Of a stretch of DNA of 64,000 bases, positions 8,694 to 16,408 are shown piece after piece. The position numbers and the translations under genes are program-made. Position 1 is the stretch's first letter, and every line of letters begins with the position of its first letter. Below the pieces are notes generated by a model, which was not told the origin of the DNA, searched no databases, and worked only from the letters and a program-made list of their open reading frames with translations. Source of the DNA: an uncultured Aquimarina sp. (GTDB lineage: Bacteria; Bacteroidota; Bacteroidia; Flavobacteriales; Flavobacteriaceae); NCBI RefSeq assembly GCF_947495315.1, contig NZ_CANLYD010000011.1, positions 1-64,000 on the forward strand. Reading direction: 5' to 3'.

Positions 8694-10656
8694 AAAACTG
8701 AATTTGAGAATTTGGAGCATCGAAGTTGTATACGTACCTAATACCAAGACTGGGTCCGATCCGAACAGCCCCTAGATTCATTCCAACAAAAACTCCGGTT
8801 TGAAAATTGGTAAAAGTATCATCTATTTCTTGTACGACAAAAGAGTCTAAATCTCGATCAGGAGTGATTATTTGCCCTTGTTCTTCGATAATAAACCCTG
8901 TACCTGTTGTTTCTTGATCATTTGTGCTTGTGAGATCCAGTTTTAATTGAATTCCGGCTCCCATAGCGAAGAAATTAGTGAAGTTATACCGATAAGAAGC
9001 TGGTACCGCATATACTGAGATGCTATTGTATTTGTTTGCTTCTGAGAATTCAATAAGATTTTCTATTCCATTGGCTTGTGTAGACCTAGTTTCAAAATTT
9101 CTTATTTCATCAAATGAAGATGCAGAAAATAGTAGTTCTACTTGATAATATCCTCTATAAGATTTGAATGGAGAAAGCGTAGCTCCTACAAAATATTCTC
9201 TTTGATTGTTTAATTCAGGAACTGTAATGTATCCTGCTTTTGCACCAATCGAAATCCCCGGTAAGAATCGCGTAGTGGCATAATTAGTAATAATAGGATC
9301 GTTTTTGTCAAAATAAATAGCAGTCTTGCTTCTCGTTTTTTTCTTGTGGAATTTTTTGCCAAATTTCATAGAGTATTTTACAAACCCCTTAGTAGAATCA
9401 ATTTCAGCTACATTTTTCTGTTCACTTCCGGGAAGATAGATTCTATTAAATTGAAATATGATTTTATCTTTTTTCAAAATAGTGTCCAGACAACTGTAAT
9501 TTACTTCTCGTTCTTTTGGACAAATTGGACATTCCGGATACATGCCCTCAATTCTAAGTGTAGATTTGTCAAACATTTCTGGGGTATCCACTTCTAGTTT
9601 TATTGTGTTAGCAGGACCTTCTCCGTTATTCTGAAATCGTACTTTGAATTTTAATCGTTTAAATCTCACTAAACGATAATTCATTAAAAAACCATTAGAA
9701 GACATTTTATTGGGATCATGAGAAGTCACAATTTCCATCTCAGTATCCTTTACGGTATGATCATCAAAATTATTGTCAGGGACATATACACTTCTTAGCG
9801 TTACAATCGCACTGGTGTCTTTGATCATTTCCGGAGTAGTCTTTAGTGTTCTAAAGATATTGCGCTCTTCTCCGGGTTTCATATCGTCAAATTCTATGAT
9901 CTGATAACTTCGGTATAAGGCTTTTGATTCCTCTAATGTAAGCGGAAAGTTCCTTCGCTTGGTAGTGTCTTGTACAAAAAGCGTTTTATTATATAGCAAA
10001 GAAATATTATTTGAAGCTAATAAAGTATGATCATCATTTTCTGGAAGTATTGAAGAAACACCATCCAAAGGAACGATCCGTTCTCCATAATGTAATCGAG
10101 TATCTTCTATAGTAAAATTATCATTCTTAAATTGTCGGTCATTATAAAATAGATATAATTTTCCGCTGGAGATATAGTTATTATTGTTCTTGTAGCTAGT
10201 AATAAACACCATTTCTTGATCAGGAACGGGTTCGCGATTTCTTTTTAAAATTAAATCATCATCTTCAGTAAAAGGAGAATTACCTTCAATAGATGCTTCG
10301 TCTTGTGCGTTATCGACTGTTACAGATTTTGGCCTACTCGCAGGAGGTTTTCCGTTATCATAGTTGTTTGTTGCCCATAGCTTAGCATCATATTTGCCAT
10401 TTTTTTTATAGGTGTGTGCTGGTTTTTCCTTAAAACTATAATTACCGTCTCCGAACTCCCAATAATAGGTATAGAAGGCTTTAGGAGCACCAGCAATTTG
10501 ATTAAGAGGAGGCATTTCTGCCTTGTAATTTACCTGATTACCTTGGATTTCATATGATATTGGTGTTATTCTGGGTATGGTATCATTGGTTAATATTTGG
10601 CCAATACAGAAAAAAGGAAACAGTACGATTGTAAATAAAGCCGAAAATCTATTCAT
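8674..10656 (-). CDS. Secreted PKD-domain protein with outer-membrane-like C-terminus
   Basis: 660 residues with a signal peptide (MNRFSALFTIVLFPFFCIGQ). A PKD domain lies at about 55-115, with the hallmark YYWEFGDGNYSFKEKPAHTY and NGKYDAKLWATN. Residues 150-440 are beta-rich and contain a CxxCxxxx cysteine cluster (PECPICPKEREVNYSC) that could bind a metal or form disulphides. Residues about 470-660 alternate hydrophobic and polar residues with aromatic ends and finish GIWKF, as in outer-membrane beta-barrels. It is the first gene of a minus-strand operon with CHAT and retropepsin (20-nt overlap). Likely role: surface sensor or scaffold for the CHAT protein (inference). I do not recognise a named family for the whole protein. 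Confidence 0.7.
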   Translation of the reverse strand: MNRFSALFTIVLFPFFCIGQILTNDTIPRITPISYEIQGNQVNYKAEMPPLNQIAGAPKAFYTYYWEFGDGNYSFKEKPAHTYKKNGKYDAKLWATNNYDNGKPPASRPKSVTVDNAQDEASIEGNSPFTEDDDLILKRNREPVPDQEMVFITSYKNNNNYISSGKLYLFYNDRQFKNDNFTIEDTRLHYGERIVPLDGVSSILPENDDHTLLASNNISLLYNKTLFVQDTTKRRNFPLTLEESKALYRSYQIIEFDDMKPGEERNIFRTLKTTPEMIKDTSAIVTLRSVYVPDNNFDDHTVKDTEMEIVTSHDPNKMSSNGFLMNYRLVRFKRLKFKVRFQNNGEGPANTIKLEVDTPEMFDKSTLRIEGMYPECPICPKEREVNYSCLDTILKKDKIIFQFNRIYLPGSEQKNVAEIDSTKGFVKYSMKFGKKFHKKKTRSKTAIYFDKNDPIITNYATTRFLPGISIGAKAGYITVPELNNQREYFVGATLSPFKSYRGYYQVELLFSASSFDEIRNFETRSTQANGIENLIEFSEANKYNSISVYAVPASYRYNFTNFFAMGAGIQLKLDLTSTNDQETTGTGFIIEEQGQIITPDRDLDSFVVQEIDDTFTNFQTGVFVGMNLGAVRIGPSLGIRYVYNFDAPNSQIQFYGIWKF

Positions 10657-10724
10657 GATTTGTTGTTAGTGTTAATAAAGATAAACAAAAAGTTAAATCG
10701 CAGATATTACAATCTTTAGTACAT

Positions 10725-10757
10725 TAAAATTCCGGAAGGTCAACTTCCGGAATTTTT
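10725..10757 (-). terminator. Intrinsic terminator after the ZU5-like lipoprotein gene
   Basis: A 12-bp stem AAATTCCGGAAG / CTTCCGGAATTT with a 5-nt loop, followed by T-rich sequence on the minus strand. It separates the lipoprotein gene from the PKD-CHAT-protease operon, so the latter has its own promoter or depends on read-through. Confidence 0.7.
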
Positions 10758-10814
10758 GCTGAAATTTGCTGTAACCCCCATTACCTAATATGCATATTTC
10801 AGTGTGAGTTTTGT

Positions 10815-11855
10815 TTACGGGAGACCGTTTATTAATGCAACTAATTCTGCTTCTGTTCCAGTACTGGTAGCGCCAATTACTTCTGTGTGGTTTTCTCCTA
10901 TGGTTGCTCCCTGGATTGCATATACATATTGGTCATCTTGTACAGATACGAAAATGAAATGTACTTCTAATCCAATGGGTATTAACCCATAATGTTCAGA
11001 GAATAAACCAGTTTCTGAGTTGTAAATATCTAATAGCGCTAATGCTGTAGGTTCTCCGTCATAAGATATGTATACGTTACTATTGGTATTATCAAAACCT
11101 TCAGGAACATCTGCATATACTATTGTTTTAGGACCTTCATAATTATACCAGCGGTCTAAGTTTGTCCAACCAAAGTTGCTAATAAAACCTCCGTATCCAG
11201 AAACTCCCTGTCCATTAGGACCTTCTCTTTGCATAGGTTCTAAACCTCCCTGCTCATCTTCTTCCCATACAATATCACATTGCATTTCGTCTCCATTGCA
11301 ATCATTATCTTGACCATTAAAAATTCTCATATCCTCATCAAATTCATCTGCAGGAGCAAAAAGTTGAAAATCATTAGCTAATTGTAATTGCTCTCCATTT
11401 TGAGTAGCATTGATAAAAAACTCACCTGCAGAAACTAATGTTTCAACATCACCATTAGGACGTTTTCCATTGGTGGGCATTTTAGTTAATAACATTTTTG
11501 CCTTGTCATAAATTTCAATTAACTCAATAGTTACAGAACCAGTAACGGGATCACCATTTTGATCTTCAAAGCTGTTGGGAGGGAAATATAAGATGGTACC
11601 TTCTGATCCATATACCTCACCAGAACCGCCAGCATTTAGAATAGTTGTTTGTAAAGCTTCTTCACGATTTTCGATAATCTCAGTTTCTAATTCTAATCCA
11701 TCAAGAAATTGTTCGATAATAATGTCATTGTCATCATTGCTACTACAGCTCGCTAATAAAAGAATGCTTACACCTAAAAGTAAAAAGTTAATCATTCTTT
11801 GTTTTACATTCTTACTACTATTCAGTAATGCAATTGTTGTACTATTTGTTTTCAT
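10815..11855 (-). CDS. SPII lipoprotein, ZU5-like domain
   Basis: 346 residues. The lipobox LLASCSS lies at about residues 33-39, after a hydrophobic helix (INFLLLGVSILL). The first 20 residues (MKTNSTTIALLNSSKNVKQR) make a long n-region, so an internal ATG at 11795 is an alternative start. Residues about 80-190 resemble ZU5/Ig-like modules (SEGTILYFPPNSFEDQNG, then TGSVTIELIEIYDKAKMLL). The rest is acidic, with four cysteines around DNDCNGDEMQCD and aromatic beta strands (GGFISNFGWTNLDRWYNY). It is divergent from the sigma-factor gene across about 130 bp, a placement typical for an envelope protein that is either a target of that sigma factor or a sensor for it (inference). Confidence 0.7.
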   Translation of the reverse strand: MKTNSTTIALLNSSKNVKQRMINFLLLGVSILLLASCSSNDDNDIIIEQFLDGLELETEIIENREEALQTTILNAGGSGEVYGSEGTILYFPPNSFEDQNGDPVTGSVTIELIEIYDKAKMLLTKMPTNGKRPNGDVETLVSAGEFFINATQNGEQLQLANDFQLFAPADEFDEDMRIFNGQDNDCNGDEMQCDIVWEEDEQGGLEPMQREGPNGQGVSGYGGFISNFGWTNLDRWYNYEGPKTIVYADVPEGFDNTNSNVYISYDGEPTALALLDIYNSETGLFSEHYGLIPIGLEVHFIFVSVQDDQYVYAIQGATIGENHTEVIGATSTGTEAELVALINGLP

Positions 11856-11988
11856 GTTTTTTAGTTTTAATTGCCCATTATGGACTTTCTAAATTTTGTT
11901 GTTTACATCTTCATATCAACAACACTAATTTTTTGTTACCCTCTTTCTTAAAAACTTTTTTAATTTAGATGTCCAGACCAAATCATTT

Positions 11989-12576
11989 ATGGGAAATAAC
12001 AAAGCGCATGCTGACCAGAAATATATCGAAGCTCTCTTAAATAATGACAGCATAGTTATTAAAGAGATCTATGAAAAATTCGCTCCTAAAGTTGTAGGAT
12101 ACATAAAGAAGAATAGTGGAGACGAATCCAAGGCTCAGGATATAATCCAGGAAACTTTAATTACAATATATAAGCAAGCAAAAGAAAAAGAACTAATGCT
12201 TACTTGTCCGTTTGATGCTTATTTCTTTTTACTCTGTAAACGGAAGTGGCTAAATGAGTTAAAAAAGAATACCACAAAAGAGGTAACAATTAATGAAGAG
12301 GTCGTATCTATTAATGACGAGAGTGTTCAATATGCTGATGAAACCGTAGTTTTTGAGGCTAGAAATAAACTTTTTACAGAAGTGTTTGATCAATTAGGAA
12401 AGGCATGTAAAGAGTTGTTAAAAGCCACTTTTACTATAAAATCTATGGAAGAAGTAGCGTCAAAATTAGGGCAATCCTATGGGTATGTCCGCAAGAAGAA
12501 ATCGCTATGTATTGGCCAGTTAACAAAAATGGTTCAAAGCGCTCCTAAGTATAATAAAATAAAGAATTTGTTATGA
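11989..12576 (+). CDS. ECF-type sigma-70 family RNA polymerase sigma factor
   Basis: 195 residues. Region 2 is visible in IIKEIYEKFAPKVVGYIKKN, DESKAQDIIQETLITIYKQA and AYFFLLCKRKWLNELKKN. A region-4-like helix-turn-helix follows (IKSMEEVASKLGQSYGYVRK, KKSLC). Region 4 is short and basic, and the linker between the two regions is acidic. ECF sigma factors direct transcription of envelope-stress or surface genes and are held by a membrane anti-sigma factor. Its stop codon overlaps the next ATG (ATGA), so the downstream TM-TPR protein is the likely anti-sigma partner. The natural regulon candidates are the divergent lipoprotein and the PKD-CHAT-protease operon (inference). Confidence 0.85.
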   Translation: MGNNKAHADQKYIEALLNNDSIVIKEIYEKFAPKVVGYIKKNSGDESKAQDIIQETLITIYKQAKEKELMLTCPFDAYFFLLCKRKWLNELKKNTTKEVTINEEVVSINDESVQYADETVVFEARNKLFTEVFDQLGKACKELLKATFTIKSMEEVASKLGQSYGYVRKKKSLCIGQLTKMVQSAPKYNKIKNLL

Positions 12577-13310
12577 CCCCAGAAGAAAAATATGAGCTTT
12601 TTGAGCGAAAAATTAGTGAGGAGCTTTCTAATAAGGAAGAAGAAACGCTATCCCAAATAATCAAAGAGGATAAGGCGATTGCTGAAGAATTCAGAATATA
12701 TAAAGAATGGAGTTCTTATTTGGATGCTAATCTGAATTTAGAACAGGAGCAATCTGATTTAGAACAGAATTTGAAAAAAGTAGGAGATTCGTTTTTTGAG
12801 AAAAAACAAGCTAAAAAAGAAACCAAAGTAATAAAAATACCTTCTTGGGCATATGCGGTTGCTGCAAGTGTTGCGATTGTTTTAGGGGTATATACATTTA
12901 CTAAAAGTGATCCAGCTTATAATGACTTTGCCTCGATACCAGAATTATCCATTACGGAAAGAGGAAGCGAGGATGAAATTAGTAAGAAAGCCGAAGCTTC
13001 TTTTAATTCTGAAAACTATGAGGAGGCGGAGAAATATTTGTTAGAATTATTAAACAATGATAACTCCAATTCAGAATATCTTTTTTACTTAGGAATCACT
13101 TTGGTGGAACAAGATAAACACGAAAAAGCGTCAGAGATCTTCGAAAAACTCCGACAAGGAACATCCGTATATAAATACAAGGCTATCTGGTTTGAGGCTT
13201 TGAATCAGTTAAAGCAAAAAAATATAGGCCGCTGTACTGAATTATTAAAATCTTTACCTCAAGAAGCTGAAGATTATCAGCAAGCACAAAAATTGCTTAA
13301 AAAACTTTAA
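12573..13310 (+). CDS. Single-TM TPR protein, putative anti-sigma factor
   Basis: 245 residues. The cytosolic N-terminus (1-85) is helical and acidic (YELFERKISEELSNKEEE, KAIAEEFRIYKEW), resembling the zinc-less anti-sigma N-domains of Bacteroidota. A TM helix follows (SWAYAVAASVAIVLGVYTF, about 90-108). The periplasmic part (125-245) holds two or three TPR-like helical pairs (AEASFNSENYEEAEKYLLEL, SEYLFYLGITLVEQDKHEKA). The ATGA overlap with the sigma gene implies stoichiometric coupled synthesis. Function as an anti-sigma factor is inferred from topology and coupling. The alternative is a membrane scaffold. Confidence 0.7.
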   Translation: MTPEEKYELFERKISEELSNKEEETLSQIIKEDKAIAEEFRIYKEWSSYLDANLNLEQEQSDLEQNLKKVGDSFFEKKQAKKETKVIKIPSWAYAVAASVAIVLGVYTFTKSDPAYNDFASIPELSITERGSEDEISKKAEASFNSENYEEAEKYLLELLNNDNSNSEYLFYLGITLVEQDKHEKASEIFEKLRQGTSVYKYKAIWFEALNQLKQKNIGRCTELLKSLPQEAEDYQQAQKLLKKL

Positions 13311-13336
13311 ATCTTCATAAATCATTGACGTTTAAA

Positions 13337-13350
13337 TTGTTAATTAACAA
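13337..13350. promoter_or_regulatory. Perfect 14-bp palindrome TTGTTAATTAACAA
   Basis: A perfect inverted repeat in the 125-bp gap between the TPR/anti-sigma gene and the 95-residue gene. There is no T-tract, so it does not look like a terminator. It could be an operator for the downstream gene. There is no direct evidence of function. Confidence 0.3.
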
Positions 13351-13435
13351 TATTTTCTTTAATAGAAGCGTTGTATTATGTAACTTTTAGTGAATTATAG
13401 CAATGTTTTTCTTAAAAATTTAAAGAGCATATATC

Positions 13436-13723
13436 ATGGGGGTAAATGATCAAATACAATTAATACAAAAAGAGCAAATAAAGCATCTGCATTTTCCGCA
13501 TAAAGAAGTTTTAAGCGATAAAAGATCTAAACGTGATCGATACCGTAAATTGGTAAGAGGATTGAGTTTGGGTAATTTAGAACACCTAAAGGTGAAGATA
13601 GTTTTTGCAGATGATGAAGGAGCTAAAAAAGTAGAAACAACCATTTGGGGAATTACCGATAAATCGGTCATTCTAAAGCAATCCACAATTATTCCTTTAG
13701 AACGAATTATTAGTGTTAATTAA
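13436..13723 (+). CDS. Small conserved-looking protein of unknown function
   Basis: 95 residues with an Arg/Lys-rich centre (LSDKRSKRDRYRKLVRGLSL) and a C-terminal beta-rich part (VKIVFADDEGAKKVETTIWG, ITDKSVILKQSTIIPLERI) that reads like a small Sm-like or SH3-like barrel. No signal peptide or TM segment. A strong terminator lies 33 bp after its stop, so it is probably a single-gene transcript. I do not recognise a named family. The basic stretch suggests nucleic-acid contact (inference). Confidence 0.65.
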   Translation: MGVNDQIQLIQKEQIKHLHFPHKEVLSDKRSKRDRYRKLVRGLSLGNLEHLKVKIVFADDEGAKKVETTIWGITDKSVILKQSTIIPLERIISVN

Positions 13724-13756
13724 ATGTATTTTTATTTAGAATATAGTATTAAAAGT

Positions 13757-13784
13757 AAAAACCCTGAGATCTCAGGGTTTTTTT
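13757..13784 (+). terminator. Intrinsic terminator
   Basis: A perfect stem AACCCTGAGA / TCTCAGGGTT with almost no loop, followed by seven Ts on the plus strand and preceded by As. It probably works in both directions, ending the 95-residue gene and the convergent Cys-rich peptide gene. Confidence 0.85.
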
Positions 13785-13793
13785 AGTTGTATG

Positions 13794-13991
13794 TTATTCT
13801 GGGTCCGGACCGCCACAAGGTTTGTCAAAAAACATAAAACATAGACCGATAGGTAAACAAACAAAACAATCACCAAAACTTGCGCAATCGCTATCGTTAC
13901 TGCAGTTCTGCATTGGCATTCCGCCTTTTATGCTTTTTTGTTGGTCTCGAGTAATTACTTTGGTTCCGTTTAGACTTAATAAATTTTTCAT
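13794..13991 (-). CDS. Double-glycine-leader peptide, six-cysteine core (putative RiPP/bacteriocin-like precursor)
   Basis: A 65-residue peptide. Residues 1-24 form a leader (MKNLLSLNGTKVITRDQQKS, then IKGG) of the double-glycine kind recognised by C39-peptidase exporters and used by bacteriocin-like and other peptide precursors in Bacteroidota. The predicted core (25-65) has six cysteines (NCSNDSDCASFGDCFVC, GLCFMFF, KPCGG) and an acidic end. No maturation enzyme, C39 transporter or LanM/radical-SAM gene lies in this window, so the precursor is an orphan and would rely on a transporter elsewhere. The core could be disulphide-bonded. Leader recognition is strong; the activity is unknown. Confidence 0.7.
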   Translation of the reverse strand: MKNLLSLNGTKVITRDQQKSIKGGMPMQNCSNDSDCASFGDCFVCLPIGLCFMFFDKPCGGPDPE

Positions 13992-14252
13992 TTTGAAATA
14001 GTTTAAGAATATGTCTACTCTATTATTAGTTAGGATTTTCGACTTGCTCCTTTTTAGGATTGATAATGAACTATTCTATTTTGTAATTCATCGAATTATG
14101 TAAATACAAATTGATTTGTGTCATTGTCTATTCGAGGATACAACTTTTTAAAATTAGGCGCAAATTCCCTATAAGTATTAGTTTTTTTTTAACAATAATA
14201 TTTTGCTAAGACCTCAAATCAGTAAAGTGTTATTATTCTCGTTAATAAAAGG

Positions 14253-14282
14253 TTTTGTAAAATCTAAATTTGGTTACTTTTG
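14253..14282 (+). promoter_or_regulatory. Bacteroidota-type promoter of tatD (TTTTG, 17 bp, TAnnTTTG)
   Basis: TTTTG at 14253-14257 and TACTTTTG at 14275-14282 match the Bacteroidota -33/-7 consensus (TTTG, TAnnTTTG) with a 17-bp spacer. The -7 element ends only 4 bp before the tatD ATG, so the transcript would start at or very near the start codon. Confidence 0.5.
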
Positions 14283-14286
14283 CGAC

Positions 14287-15075
14287 ATGATATTTACTGA
14301 TACACACACGCATATTTATAGTGAATCTTTTGAAGAAGATCAGGATGAAATGATGCGGAGAGCTATTTCTGCTGGAGTAGAACGTTTTTTTGTTCCAGCT
14401 ATCGATTCTGGTTATACGCAATCTATGTATGATATTGAAAGCAGATACCCAAATAATGTATTTCTAATGATGGGATTGCATCCTACTCATGTTAAAGAAA
14501 ATTATAAAGAAGAACTCCAGCATGTAGAAGAAGAGCTGGCAAAAAGACTAAGTGAAAATAGCGATAAAAAATTCTATGCAGTTGGAGAGATAGGGGTAGA
14601 TTTATACTGGGATAAAACGTTTCTTAAACAACAACAAGATTCATTTAGACATCAGATTAAGCTAGCTAAAAAATATAAACTACCTATAGTGATTCATTGC
14701 CGGGATGCTTTTGAAGAAGTGTTTGAGGTTTTAGAATCCGAAAAAGGAGAAGATTTATTTGGTATATTTCATTGCTTTACAGGCACAATTGATGATGCTC
14801 GACGAGCTATCGGATATAACATGAAATTAGGTATTGGAGGAGTTGTAACGTTTAAAAATGGTAAAATAGACAAATTTCTAAATGAGTTTTCTTTAGAAAA
14901 CATTGTTCTAGAGACCGACGCTCCTTATTTAGCGCCCGTTCCATATCGAGGAAAGAGAAATGAAAGTTCTTATTTGATTCAGGTGGTAGAAAAGTTATCT
15001 GAGATTTATGAAAAATCACCAGAAGAAATCGCCCGAATTACAACAGAAAATTCCAAAGATATATTCGGAATATAG
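14287..15075 (+). CDS. tatD: TatD family metal-dependent hydrolase (DNase)
   Basis: 262 residues from the chosen ATG. The longer frame starts with a non-ATG codon and reads through the promoter. The metal-binding motif TDTHTHIYS opens the protein. Further motifs are LMMGLHPTHV, YAVGEIGVDLYWDKT (the catalytic Glu), KLPIVIHCRDAFEEV, GIFHCFTGT and VLETDAPYLAPVPYRGKRNE (the Asp). These define the amidohydrolase-fold TatD nucleases, which have 3'-5' exonuclease activity in DNA repair and turnover. The next gene, ansA, follows within about 50 nt, an order I recall from flavobacterial genomes. Confidence 0.92.
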   Translation: MIFTDTHTHIYSESFEEDQDEMMRRAISAGVERFFVPAIDSGYTQSMYDIESRYPNNVFLMMGLHPTHVKENYKEELQHVEEELAKRLSENSDKKFYAVGEIGVDLYWDKTFLKQQQDSFRHQIKLAKKYKLPIVIHCRDAFEEVFEVLESEKGEDLFGIFHCFTGTIDDARRAIGYNMKLGIGGVVTFKNGKIDKFLNEFSLENIVLETDAPYLAPVPYRGKRNESSYLIQVVEKLSEIYEKSPEEIARITTENSKDIFGI

Positions 15076-15124
15076 GTTGCAGATTGTAATATAAATTTTG
15101 TTCATTTGTGAGACCAATAAATAT

Positions 15125-16168
15125 ATGGTTTCAATGAAGACTTCACCAAATATATTATTGATCTATACAGGAGGTACGATTGGTATGGTCAAAAATTTCG
15201 AAACAGGAGCTTTAATAGCTTTTGATTTTGATGAATTATTGCTCAATATTCCTGAGCTAAAACAATTGGACTGTAATATAGAGACTATAAGTTTTAAAGA
15301 ACCTATTGATTCTTCTGATATGGATGTTGAACGCTGGAAAGAACTAGGAGGTATCATTAATTCTAATTATGAAAAGTATGATGGTTTTGTAGTATTACAT
15401 GGTAGTGATACAATGTCTTATACTGCTTCTGCTATCAGTTTTATGTTCGAAAATTTAGGAAAACCTATTATTTTTACCGGATCTCAGTTGCCAATTGGTG
15501 ATCTAAGAACTGATGCCAAAGAGAACTTGATAACCGCAGTGCAGATTGCGGCTCTACAAAAAAAAGGAAAGCCAGTAATTACAGAAGTTGGGTTGTATTT
15601 TGAGTATAAACTGCTTAGAGCTAATAGAACCACAAAGATAAATGCAGAGCATTTTAAGGCGTTTCAATCACTTAATTACCCCACTTTAGTGGAATCGGGA
15701 GTTCATCTTAAGGTAAACACCTCTTTTTTACAAGTTGTTAATCGCAGAAAAAAAATGGTGTACCACACACATTTTGATAATGATATTGTCATAATTAAAA
15801 TGTTTCCGGGAATAAATGAAATGATTTTAAGAAGTATTTTTTCTTCAGAAGTAATAAAAGGTATAATTATTGAGACATATGGATCGGGAAATACTACGAC
15901 CAAATCATGGTTTTTGGATATTATTTCTGATACAATTAAAAAAGGAATACCAGTAATAAATGTAACACAATGTGCGGGAGGTAGTGTAGAAATGGGTAAG
16001 TATGATACGAGTGTTGCATTAAAAAAAGCAGGTGTTATATCAGGAAAAGATATAACAACGGAGGCGGCTGTGGCTAAATTGATGTATTTGTTAGGAGAAA
16101 AATTGCCTCTTAAAGTGCTCAAAACCATTTATGAAACTTCATTACGAGGTGAAATGTCAGAAAATTAA
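15125..16168 (+). CDS. ansA: Type I (cytoplasmic) L-asparaginase
   Basis: 347 residues from the first ATG, with MKTSPN at 15134 as an alternative start; the upstream TTG at 15098 is unlikely. The nucleophile Thr lies in LLIYTGGTIGMV. The second catalytic Thr-Asp-Lys set appears in VVLHGSDTMSYTASA and TGSQLPIGDLRTDAKEN. Also conserved are RANRTTK, MFPGIN and NVTQCAGGSVEMGKYDT. It aligns along its length with E. coli AnsA. It hydrolyses L-asparagine to aspartate and ammonia in the cytosol. There is no signal peptide, which fits type I rather than periplasmic type II. It is probably co-transcribed with tatD. Confidence 0.93.
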   Translation: MVSMKTSPNILLIYTGGTIGMVKNFETGALIAFDFDELLLNIPELKQLDCNIETISFKEPIDSSDMDVERWKELGGIINSNYEKYDGFVVLHGSDTMSYTASAISFMFENLGKPIIFTGSQLPIGDLRTDAKENLITAVQIAALQKKGKPVITEVGLYFEYKLLRANRTTKINAEHFKAFQSLNYPTLVESGVHLKVNTSFLQVVNRRKKMVYHTHFDNDIVIIKMFPGINEMILRSIFSSEVIKGIIIETYGSGNTTTKSWFLDIISDTIKKGIPVINVTQCAGGSVEMGKYDTSVALKKAGVISGKDITTEAAVAKLMYLLGEKLPLKVLKTIYETSLRGEMSEN

Positions 16169-16238
16169 CGCCCCAAATTTTAGTAGTTAACATTTTTTTT
16201 GTTATTTGCTCAACCATTTTTTTGGCAAATATTTTAAT

Positions 16239-16326
16239 AGAGAGGTGGCCGAGTGGTCGAAGGCGCACGCCTGGAAAGTGTGTATACGTCAAAAGCGTAT
16301 CGAGGGTTCGAATCCCTTCCTCTCTG
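16239..16326 (+). tRNA. tRNA-Ser (GGA)
   Basis: The acceptor stem AGAGAGG / CCTCTCT closes the structure. The D arm is GGCCGAGTGGTCGAAGGC. The anticodon loop CTGGAAA sits on the stem CACGC / GTGTG, giving anticodon GGA at 16273-16275. A long variable arm (TATACG...CGTAT) is typical of serine tRNAs. The T arm is GAGGGTTCGAATCCCTT. The discriminator is G and no CCA is encoded. Confidence 0.95.
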
Positions 16327-16408
16327 CATTATTATTAAATTTTTAATGGATTTTGTAATATTTTTTTATCTTTAACCCTTTAACTAATTAAAATTAAGAA
16401 TCAGCGCA

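Noticed and set aside
15098..15124. Extended ansA N-terminus starting at TTG
   Set aside because: Adds nine residues absent from known AnsA proteins; a normal ATG lies at 15125.
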